12,652 bases of DNA from DASQLQ01 sp035629935. Its GTDB lineage: Bacteria; Actinomycetota; CADDZG01; WHSQ01. A model generated the notes under the pieces. It had not been told where the DNA came from and did no database searches. It saw only the letters and a program-made list of their open reading frames with translations. The position numbers were made by a program, and so were the translations under genes. The stretch spans positions 1 through 12,652 of the forward strand of contig DASQLQ010000112.1 in assembly GCA_035629935.1 (NCBI GenBank), read 5' to 3'. Below, in pieces: positions 1-5,912 of this stretch. Every line of letters begins with the position of its first letter. Position 1 is the first letter of the stretch.

Positions 1-106
1 CGCCGGGCGGACCAACGAGCGTGACGTCATGCCCGCGACCCCGCAGATCCTTCTCGACGTCGTCGGTTAACTCATTCTTCTCGTCCGAGCCGAGTACGAC
101 CTTCAT
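1..106 (-). CDS. RpiB-like sugar-phosphate isomerase, N-terminal fragment (runs off the left edge)
   Basis: Only the first 35 codons are in the window, starting at ATG 106-104. The visible residues begin MKVVLGSDE, followed by a helix and then GRGHDVTLVG. This is the first strand-helix-strand of the RpiB/LacA/LacB family, in which the opening strand ends in GSD or GAD and the second strand follows a GHxV motif. The family interconverts ribose 5-phosphate and ribulose 5-phosphate in the pentose phosphate pathway (RpiB) or isomerises related sugar phosphates. The catalytic Cys/Thr and His regions lie outside the window, so the exact substrate cannot be judged. The start codon sits 3 bases after the stop of the acyl-CoA dehydrogenase, so the two are almost certainly co-transcribed. 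A different Rossmann-like protein remains possible from so short a piece. Confidence 0.6.
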   Translation of the reverse strand, partial: MKVVLGSDEKNELTDDVEKDLRGRGHDVTLVGPPG

Positions 107-109
107 CGC

Positions 110-1801
110 CTAGCGGTCGGCCGTCTCCTCGTCCATCGCCAAACCGACATCGTCGGCGGGGCGAGGAGGCACCAATCCCTGGCCGGCGATGGCTTTTGCC
201 GTCGCGATGGTCATCGGATTGCCTCGCTCTTCGGCCCACCGACCTTGCGCCCACAATCGAGTGCACGCGTACGTTCGCGCAAGTCCCAGGGCAACGTGGC
301 GGGCGTAGTTCTGCTTGCTCTCGTCACCAAGAGCGACTCGAGCATCGGAAGTCAACTCGTCCAGTGCCTTGACCGTCGTTGCTCGTGCGCCATCTATCTC
401 GCCCGAGCCGGAGTCGCTGAGTCCTTCGAAGGTGCGGTGGACATCGGCCTCGATCGCCTCGAGCGCTTCGGAGCGATACGCGGCGCGCAGGAAATCGAGG
501 GATAGAACGTTGGTGGTGCCTTCCCAGATCGGGAGCACGTGTGTGTTGCGAACGTAAGCCGGAATCCCCGAATCCTCGCAGTACCCAACCCCCCCGATCG
601 ATTCCATGACTTCCGCCGCTGCTGCGACGGCCCACTTGGCGGTGGCGAGCTTCGTCAACGGCGTGAGACCGCGGAGTAGTGCGATCTCGTCATCGCTTGC
701 AACCCCGTGCTCGACCTTGCCCATCAGCTCGCAGCATCGGAGCGTCAGACTGAGAGCGGCCGCGTAGTCCGTTGCAATCGCAGCTAGGGTCGCCCGGTGC
801 GCTGGCATGGTGTGCAGCGGACGGCCGAAGACTTCCCTGACTCGAGCGAACGCACGTGCGTAAGCCAGTCCGCGGCCCATGCCACCGGTTGCGCCCAACG
901 AATTGTGGATCCGGGTGATGTTCAACATGGTTGCGATGCGCCGGAGTCCCCCGCCGTCATAGGGGTCGCCGACTGAGTGAGCATGCGCTCCCTGTAACTC
1001 GAGCTCGGCCGTCGGAAGCGCTCGGGTTCCGAGCTTCTCCTTCAAACGGCGCACCAGGATCGCGTTGCGGGACCCATCATCGAGGTCACGATGGATCCGG
1101 AACAGGGCGAGACCGCGCGATCCCTCGGGAGCCCCTTCGGGCCGAGCCAAAGTCAGGGCCATCTCGGAGGTCGTCGCGCTCGAGAACCACTTCGTCCCGT
1201 ACAGACGCCAGGTGCCGTCTTCGGATCGACGGGCGACGGTACTCGTGCGGCCGACGTCCGAGCCGCCGGTCGTCTCGGTCATCCACTGACCGCTCGTCCA
1301 CGCATTCGAATAGTCGCGCGTGGTCAAACGACCTACGACGCCGATGTCATCCAGGTCGCCGTGAAGCAACAACGTCCGCGCTGCTCCATCCGTCATCGCG
1401 ACCGGACACGAGTACAGAGCGGATGAAGCGCCCCAGAGTGAGTGCAACCCGCCCCACACCACCCGGGCTGCCGGGCCGAACTCGGAATCCTCATACGGGA
1501 TCGCAGTAACCCCTGCTTCGATACCGATGCGGCCGAGCTCGAGGTAAGCGGATGAGACCCGAATCTCGTCGATCCGCTCACCCCACGCGGAGTAAGGGAT
1601 GTGGATCGGGGGCTCGGTCTCTGCTCGCAGACCCAAAGCACGGGTCTCGGGGGCAGTTGCAACGGCTCCCATGGTCGCCAGCTGCGGCTCGGCTTGCTGG
1701 AACAGTTCGTCGCCCAGGTGGAAGTTGATGGTTTCTCTGAGAGCGCGGTCGGAAGTCCACGCATTCGGCAGCACAGGTGGGTCCTGGAGGAAGCCGCTCA
1801 T
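110..1801 (-). CDS. AidB-like acyl-CoA dehydrogenase family flavoprotein
   Basis: A 563-residue protein of the acyl-CoA dehydrogenase superfamily, closest in pattern to the AidB / ACAD11-like branch rather than to ordinary 380-residue fatty-acid dehydrogenases. Residues 173-183 (WMTETTGGSDV) form the FAD-binding strand typical of AidB-type enzymes. GTKWFSS (202-208) follows, then RVREVFGRPL (320-329) and GGVGYCEDSGIP (403-414). IWEGTTN (425-431) carries Glu427 at the usual catalytic-base position. About 110 further helical residues follow, giving the length of AidB (about 540 residues), whose C-terminal domain binds DNA in E. coli. Family members oxidise acyl-CoAs to enoyl-CoAs; AidB itself has no firm physiological substrate. 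I chose ATG 1801 rather than GTG 1804 because a TAnnnT hexamer lies exactly 7 bases before the ATG and no Shine-Dalgarno is present. It lies upstream of the rpiB-like gene and diverges from the ABC ATPase gene. Confidence 0.88.
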   Translation of the reverse strand: MSGFLQDPPVLPNAWTSDRALRETINFHLGDELFQQAEPQLATMGAVATAPETRALGLRAETEPPIHIPYSAWGERIDEIRVSSAYLELGRIGIEAGVTAIPYEDSEFGPAARVVWGGLHSLWGASSALYSCPVAMTDGAARTLLLHGDLDDIGVVGRLTTRDYSNAWTSGQWMTETTGGSDVGRTSTVARRSEDGTWRLYGTKWFSSATTSEMALTLARPEGAPEGSRGLALFRIHRDLDDGSRNAILVRRLKEKLGTRALPTAELELQGAHAHSVGDPYDGGGLRRIATMLNITRIHNSLGATGGMGRGLAYARAFARVREVFGRPLHTMPAHRATLAAIATDYAAALSLTLRCCELMGKVEHGVASDDEIALLRGLTPLTKLATAKWAVAAAAEVMESIGGVGYCEDSGIPAYVRNTHVLPIWEGTTNVLSLDFLRAAYRSEALEAIEADVHRTFEGLSDSGSGEIDGARATTVKALDELTSDARVALGDESKQNYARHVALGLARTYACTRLWAQGRWAEERGNPMTIATAKAIAGQGLVPPRPADDVGLAMDEETADR

Positions 1802-1808
1802 CACCGAA

Positions 1809-1814
1809 AGCTTA
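1809..1814 (-). promoter_or_regulatory. Candidate -10 box (TAAGCT) for a leaderless acyl-CoA dehydrogenase transcript
   Basis: Read on the minus strand, TAAGCT (1814 to 1809) is followed by 7 bases and then ATG at 1801. That spacing would put transcription initiation at the start codon, as in actinobacterial leaderless genes with a TAnnnT -10. There is no purine-rich ribosome site to explain translation otherwise. No convincing -35 is visible. It overlaps the candidate -10 of the divergent ABC operon. Confidence 0.5.
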
Positions 1815-1818
1815 TTCT
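1813..1818 (+). promoter_or_regulatory. Candidate -10 box (TATTCT) for a leaderless ABC-operon transcript
   Basis: TATTCT at 1813-1818 is followed by 7 bases and then ATG at 1826, the spacing expected if transcription begins at the A of the start codon. No Shine-Dalgarno is present before this ATG. The box shares bases 1813-1814 with the opposite-strand -10 of the dehydrogenase, so only one of the two promoters could be occupied by polymerase at a time. No clear -35 element is seen. Confidence 0.5.
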
Positions 1819-1825
1819 GCTGGCG

Positions 1826-2734
1826 ATGAGTGACCTAGCTATCGAAGTCAAAGGGCTGCGGAAGTCCTACGGCAGTCTGGAAGCGGTCCGAGGCGTCGAT
1901 CTAGCTGTCGAGCGAGGCCAGGTGTTCGCCTTGCTTGGTCCGAACGGGGCCGGCAAGACAACGACCGTCGAGATCCTGGAGGGTCACCGCCAACGCAGTG
2001 CGGGAGAAGTGCAGGTGCTCGGCTTCGATCCTGCCAAAGGCCAAAGGGCGTTCAAAGAGAAGATCGGGATCGTCCTCCAGGAGACCGGCGTGAATCGGTT
2101 CCTGACGGTGGCCGAGACGATCGAGCAGTTCCGAGGTTTCTATCCCAACCCGCTCCCGTTGGACGAGATCATCGCCGTGGTCGAGTTGCAGGAGAAGAGG
2201 GATGTGCTCGTTCGGAAGCTGTCGGGAGGACAGCAGCGCCGCATCGATGTCGCGGCCGGCCTGGCCGGCAATCCCGAGCTGCTGTTCCTAGACGAGCCCA
2301 CGACGGGTTTCGATCCTTCGGCAAGGCGCAATGCCTGGAAGATGGTCAACAACCTGCGGGATCTCGGGAAGACGATCCTCCTAACCACCCACTACATGGA
2401 CGAGGCCCAACATCTAGCCGATCACGTTGCGATCATCAATAAGGGGGTCATCGTTGCCGAAGGACCTCCAGATTCACTCGGTTCGCTCGAAGAGAACAAG
2501 ACGAAGATCGTGTTCATCCCGCCGGCCGGCGCATCACTACCCACGGACATAGCGAGCGATGCCGTCGCGGTTGGAGCAAGCGTTGAGATCACCACGACCG
2601 ACCCGGTGCGGACGCTCAACACCTTGACGCAGTGGGCGCTTCAGAACAACGTCGAGCTCGACGGTCTGACGGTGAACCAAGCCTCGCTGGAGGACGTCTA
2701 TCTGGAGCTGACCGACGAGGAGGCGCCGGTATGA
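1826..2734 (+). CDS. ABC transporter ATP-binding protein (DrrA / ABC-2 exporter type)
   Basis: A 302-residue cytoplasmic nucleotide-binding subunit that would power the adjacent membrane protein. All core motifs are present: Walker A GPNGAGKT (38-45), Q-loop Gln85 (VLQET), signature LSGGQ (132-136), Walker B LLFLDEP (152-158) and H-switch His189 in TTHYMDEA. The roughly 100 residues after the ATPase core, ending in a conserved-looking SLEDVYLELT, match the C-terminal extension of CcmA/DrrA-type subunits that work with ABC-2 permeases and export drugs, lipids or polyketides. The frame stays open far upstream, but ATG 1826 starts the canonical first strand (LAIEVKGLRKSYG) and has a suitably placed -10. 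It overlaps the permease gene by 4 bases (ATGA), so the two are translationally coupled. The substrate cannot be told from sequence. Confidence 0.95.
   Translation: MSDLAIEVKGLRKSYGSLEAVRGVDLAVERGQVFALLGPNGAGKTTTVEILEGHRQRSAGEVQVLGFDPAKGQRAFKEKIGIVLQETGVNRFLTVAETIEQFRGFYPNPLPLDEIIAVVELQEKRDVLVRKLSGGQQRRIDVAAGLAGNPELLFLDEPTTGFDPSARRNAWKMVNNLRDLGKTILLTTHYMDEAQHLADHVAIINKGVIVAEGPPDSLGSLEENKTKIVFIPPAGASLPTDIASDAVAVGASVEITTTDPVRTLNTLTQWALQNNVELDGLTVNQASLEDVYLELTDEEAPV
2717..2723 (+). promoter_or_regulatory. Shine-Dalgarno (GAGGAGG) of the ABC permease
   Basis: A strong purine-rich site, GAGGAGG, lies inside the end of the ATPase gene and 7 bases before ATG 2731. It fixes the permease start at 2731 and not at the upstream in-frame codons back to about 2632. 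Confidence 0.75.
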
Positions 2735-3465
2735 ACATTGCATCCATGGCACTTCGACAGTTCAGCTTCGAGAACAAAGCCTTCTGGCGGAACCCCGCCG
2801 CAGCTTTCTTCACGTTCGTTTTCCCGTTGATGTTCATGTTCATCTTCAACGTTTTGCCCGTCGGACCCAGTCAGTTCTACGTGCCGGCGATGGCTGCGTT
2901 CTCGGTGATCACCGCCTGCTACACGAACATCGCGATGAACGTCACTTTCGCGCGGGACGAAGGCGCGCTAAAGCGTTTGCGAGGCACACCTCTTCCCGGC
3001 TGGGTATTTCTTATTGCAAAGGTGATTCACTCGACGTTCCTGGCGATCATCCTCGTAACGATCGTTACCGTCGCCGGCACATTGCTTTTCGGAGTCGACG
3101 TCCCGACCGACACATTTGGGTCGTTCGCGATCTCCGTACTCGTGGGAGCCGCCGCATTTTCTGCTCTCGGATTAGCCATCACGGCTGCTGTCCCAAACCC
3201 AGATGCGGCTCCCGCAGTGGTGCAAGCAACGATCCTGCCTCTACTTTTTATCTCCGGCTACTTCCTAGACACCCGCGGGGCCCCCGACTGGCTCAACACC
3301 CTTGCCGACCTTTTCCCACCAGCGCACTTCGTGGATGCGATGCAGTCGGCTTTCAATCCCGATGCTTTCGTCTGGGAGTCCGTGGACCTCGTGATCGTCG
3401 GGCTTTGGGGTATCGGCGGCCTTCTTCTAGCCACCCGGTTCTTCTCTTGGGAACCTCGGCGATAG
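2731..3465 (+). CDS. ABC-2 type transporter permease
   Basis: A 244-residue integral membrane protein and partner of the ATPase just upstream. The hydrophobic profile fits about six membrane segments: FFTFVFPLMFMFIFNV near the N terminus; a second around the AMAAFSVITACYTN stretch; then VFLIAKVIHSTFLAIILV; FAISVLVGAAAFSALGLAI; VVQATILPLLFISGYFL; and a last one near VIVGLWGIGGLLLA. Between the second and third segments the cytoplasmic stretch ARDEGALKRLRGTPLPGW is the coupling-region motif of the ABC2_membrane family (family knowledge: E-x-G-x-x-K-R-L-R-x-T-P-L). The segment before the last helix, PPAHFVDAMQSAF, is also typical of the DrrB/YadH group. It overlaps the ATPase stop by 4 bases, and its own end lies within the next reading frame. 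The exported substrate is unknown. Confidence 0.93.
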   Translation: MNIASMALRQFSFENKAFWRNPAAAFFTFVFPLMFMFIFNVLPVGPSQFYVPAMAAFSVITACYTNIAMNVTFARDEGALKRLRGTPLPGWVFLIAKVIHSTFLAIILVTIVTVAGTLLFGVDVPTDTFGSFAISVLVGAAAFSALGLAITAAVPNPDAAPAVVQATILPLLFISGYFLDTRGAPDWLNTLADLFPPAHFVDAMQSAFNPDAFVWESVDLVIVGLWGIGGLLLATRFFSWEPRR

Positions 3466-4538
3466 CGGAGGCGCCTCAGCTCGTCGGCGGGCAGGTCATC
3501 TTCCGGATGCCCGATCCCGATCACGAGCTGAAGGTCGTCAACCTGGTCCAGGAGATCATGCGCCCCCGCGTGGGACCCGCGTTCGAATACAACGAAGACA
3601 CGCGCGACTGGCGGCTGAAGTTCCCGCGCCCGGACGCCGATCGCATGGAGTACATGTTCGAGCTCGTCTTCGCCGACGGGGGCAACGAGTACGTGACCGA
3701 TCCTCACAACCCCGTGCGAGCTCCGAACCCCTTCGGCGACAAGTCCGTGATCGAGTTCCCCGATTACGAGGCCCCCGCGTGGCTCGATTCCGATGAATCG
3801 GCCGGCGGCTCTCGCGTAGAAACACTGATCCCCAGCAGAACGCTTCGTTCCGAGCTCCGGACGATCGTTTGGACCGCCCCGGGAGCCGAAGAAGGCGAAT
3901 CACTCCCGGTCCTCATCGCACACGATGGTCCCGAGTACGACGAATTCTCATCGCTGACCCGATTGCTGGGGCTGGCAGTCGAAGCAGGACGTCTGCCGCT
4001 CATGCGCGCGGTGCTGATCGGCCCCGTGGATCGCAATCAGACCTATTCCGCTTCCGCTGCCTTCGCCCGGGCGTTCACTTACGAGGTCCTGCCCGCAGTG
4101 GGGCGATTGGCGCCCGCTCCTCACGGTCGCCGAATGCGCGTTGGGATCGGTGCAAGCCTCGGTGGACTAGCGATGCTGCACGTCCACAGACACAACCCGG
4201 CCTCGTTCGGCGCCCTGTTCCTGCAGTCCGGGAGCTATTTCCGGCAGCGATACGACAAGCAGGAGTCGGAGTTCGCTCGATTCCGTCGCATCTCTCGTTT
4301 CATGGGACGCGTCCTGACCGCGGACGAATGGGCCCACCCGATCCCCGTGACGATGACGTGCGGCACGATAGAAGAGAATCTCGCCAACAACCGAGCAACG
4401 AGGGACGCTCTTCAACGACAAGGCTATGACGTGAAACTCCACGAGAACCGGGATGGCCACAACTGGACGGCGTGGCGGGACACGTTCGATCCCCATCTGA
4501 TCGATCTGTTGGCGAGGGTCTGGGGGCCAGACAACTGA
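3447..4538 (+). CDS. Fes-like esterase with N-terminal E-set/CBM48-like domain
   Basis: About 363 residues in two parts. Residues 15-105 form an E-set beta-sandwich: GQVIFRMPDPD starts it, DWRLKFP and YMFELVF are middle strands, and VTDPHNPVRAPNPFGDKSV ends it. This is the N-terminal domain usual in enterochelin esterase (Fes) relatives. Residues 120-360 form an alpha/beta hydrolase of the esterase D / Fes family: LIAHDGPEY (oxyanion region), GIGASLGG with nucleophile Ser237, CGTIEEN with a likely acidic residue, and DGHNW with catalytic His338. Such enzymes hydrolyse ester bonds; the best-known member opens siderophore lactones. There is no signal peptide, so it should be cytoplasmic. The start is uncertain: TTG 3447 keeps the whole sandwich and overlaps the permease by 19 bases, whereas ATG 3507 would cut the first strand. 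The stop overlaps the next start (TGATG). Confidence 0.87.
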   Translation: MGTSAIAEAPQLVGGQVIFRMPDPDHELKVVNLVQEIMRPRVGPAFEYNEDTRDWRLKFPRPDADRMEYMFELVFADGGNEYVTDPHNPVRAPNPFGDKSVIEFPDYEAPAWLDSDESAGGSRVETLIPSRTLRSELRTIVWTAPGAEEGESLPVLIAHDGPEYDEFSSLTRLLGLAVEAGRLPLMRAVLIGPVDRNQTYSASAAFARAFTYEVLPAVGRLAPAPHGRRMRVGIGASLGGLAMLHVHRHNPASFGALFLQSGSYFRQRYDKQESEFARFRRISRFMGRVLTADEWAHPIPVTMTCGTIEENLANNRATRDALQRQGYDVKLHENRDGHNWTAWRDTFDPHLIDLLARVWGPDN

Positions 4539-5278
4539 TGCGACAAGACGTCTACAACCTGCACGCTCCGTCGCTAGGCGGCGAGGGAACGGTTATCGCC
4601 TGGGGGGATTGGGGCCGGCCGGTTCTCGTTTTCCCTTCGGAGCAGGGCAGCCCGTGGGATTTCCAGAACAACAACATGTTGTCGACGATCTCGGACCTCG
4701 TCGAAGGGGGCCGGGTCAAGATCTATGCGGTCGAAAGCTTCGACGCAGGAAGCTGGGTGCGAAAGGACCTGCCGCTCGAACAACGCGCCCAACTACACGG
4801 TCTCTACGAGGACTGGATCGTCAACCAGGTGGCGCAACTCATCTTCGAGGACTGCGGAGGTCCGCAGGACATCCTCACGATGGGGTGCAGCTTCGGCGCC
4901 TATCACGCTGCGAACTTCTGTCTCAAGCACGCGAACCTCTTTCCGCAGGCGCTGTGCATGAGTGGCAGCTATGACGTAACCGGTATGGGTTGGGGTGAGC
5001 GTGGAGACGCCACCTACTTCAACAACCCGATGGATTACGTCCAACACCTCAACGGCGATCATCTCGGCTGGTTGCAGAGCCGGGCGCACCTGGTGCTCGT
5101 CTGTGGGCAGGGACAGTGGGAGGACACGACGGGAGCACTAGAGGGGACGAAGGCATTCGCCGGTGTGCTCGCGTCCAAGGGGATCTCACACGAGTTGGAC
5201 CTGTGGGGGCACGACACTCCGCACGACTGGCCCTCGTGGCGCCGCCAGCTCGCCCACCACATGCCACGCTTCTGTTGA
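4538..5278 (+). CDS. Stand-alone alpha/beta-hydrolase esterase (esterase D / Fes family)
   Basis: A 246-residue hydrolase without the N-terminal sandwich of its neighbour. The nucleophile elbow is GCSFG (116-120) with Ser118, in TMGCSFGAYHAANFCL. The end carries HDTPHDWPSWRRQL, with His229 in the position of the catalytic histidine of the esterase family (compare GHNWTAWRD in the upstream esterase). The acid is probably Glu195 or Asp196 in GQGQWEDT. The opening ALIAWGDWGRPVLVF-like region sets out the central beta-sheet. No signal peptide or membrane segment is seen. It starts at ATG 4538 inside the TGATG junction with the first esterase and ends in TGA within the TTGA junction with the secreted-protein gene, so it is translationally coupled on both sides. 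Motif-level similarity suggests the two hydrolases are distant paralogues. The substrate is unknown. Confidence 0.87.
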   Translation: MRQDVYNLHAPSLGGEGTVIAWGDWGRPVLVFPSEQGSPWDFQNNNMLSTISDLVEGGRVKIYAVESFDAGSWVRKDLPLEQRAQLHGLYEDWIVNQVAQLIFEDCGGPQDILTMGCSFGAYHAANFCLKHANLFPQALCMSGSYDVTGMGWGERGDATYFNNPMDYVQHLNGDHLGWLQSRAHLVLVCGQGQWEDTTGALEGTKAFAGVLASKGISHELDLWGHDTPHDWPSWRRQLAHHMPRFC

Positions 5279-5910
5279 AATCGGTTCGTGGGTCGACCAG
5301 GGTTGCCCTAGTTCTGCTTTGTCTGCTGGTATCTCTCCCGACCGCTTCTGCTCACAACCAGACGATCCTCGATGACGACGACACCAGCGGCCCCCTCGAT
5401 ATCGCTGCGGCGAAGTACGGACACGAATGCGTTGAGTACCTAGTCAACGGCCATGCCCGTTGCACCAAGTACCACCTGACATTCAAAGTCGTCGCTTACG
5501 AGGAGTGGGAAAACACGGATCTCTTCGGAGAATTCAAGTTCATCGTTATCGAGTTCGTACGGCGAAAGAGAGGCGGGGCCACCGACGAGATGTGTTACTA
5601 CGTCGAGCCGGACCCCGACGGCGGCTTGCGTGGACAGATGTACGACATCTGTTGGCCGTCTCCGGCCCAACCGGTGAAAAGAGAACGGCCTGTGAGGCGC
5701 GTGGACGGGCATTCGATCAGGGGGATCATCCCCAAGGGTTTCCTCGGAAAGAAACTGGCTAGATACAGAGTGCGGGCCGTTAGCTCCTGGGAGGAGGAGG
5801 GTGATGCCGACTGCGACCCGGGGCCGACGCCACCTGAGAAGGTCTACGGTACGTGCACCGATGAAACGGATTGGTCACGAGGACATTTGAGACACCGAGA
5901 ACAGGAATAA
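5275..5910 (+). CDS. Secreted six-cysteine protein of unknown function
   Basis: I do not recognise a named family. The best start is TTG 5275, which overlaps the upstream stop in TTGA and gives 211 residues with a clean signal peptide: basic MKSVRGSTR, hydrophobic VALVLLCLLVSLPT, then ASA with likely cleavage before His27. The mature part opens with an acidic segment (LDDDDTSGPLDI) and then strands such as YHLTFKVVAYEEW and FKFIVIEFV. Six cysteines (52, 63, 107, 126, 180, 194) could form three disulfides. Arg/Lys-rich patches (VRRKRGG; KRERPVRR) interrupt the sequence. From memory, acidic DD...GPLDI openings occur in other uncharacterised secreted actinobacterial proteins, so this may be a beta-sandwich module; that is inference. 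It lies inside the operon, 2 bases before the ATP-grasp gene. It could be a partner or substrate of the ligase or hydrolases, or simply a co-expressed surface protein. Confidence 0.75.
   Translation: MKSVRGSTRVALVLLCLLVSLPTASAHNQTILDDDDTSGPLDIAAAKYGHECVEYLVNGHARCTKYHLTFKVVAYEEWENTDLFGEFKFIVIEFVRRKRGGATDEMCYYVEPDPDGGLRGQMYDICWPSPAQPVKRERPVRRVDGHSIRGIIPKGFLGKKLARYRVRAVSSWEEEGDADCDPGPTPPEKVYGTCTDETDWSRGHLRHREQE
5903..5906 (+). promoter_or_regulatory. Short Shine-Dalgarno (AGGA) of the ATP-grasp gene
   Basis: AGGA followed by 6 bases precedes ATG 5913. It supports that start over the in-frame TTG at 5871, which lies inside the secreted-protein gene and has no such site. Confidence 0.6.
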
Positions 5911-5912
5911 AA

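Noticed and set aside
931..1509. A 192-codon plus-strand frame inside the acyl-CoA dehydrogenase gene
   Set aside because: Ser/Arg/Pro-rich translation typical of an antisense shadow, with no upstream signals.
3447..4538. Siderophore (enterobactin-type) utilisation role for the first esterase
   Set aside because: The fold is Fes-like, but no siderophore synthesis, receptor, uptake or iron-regulator site is visible, so the specific function is not supported.
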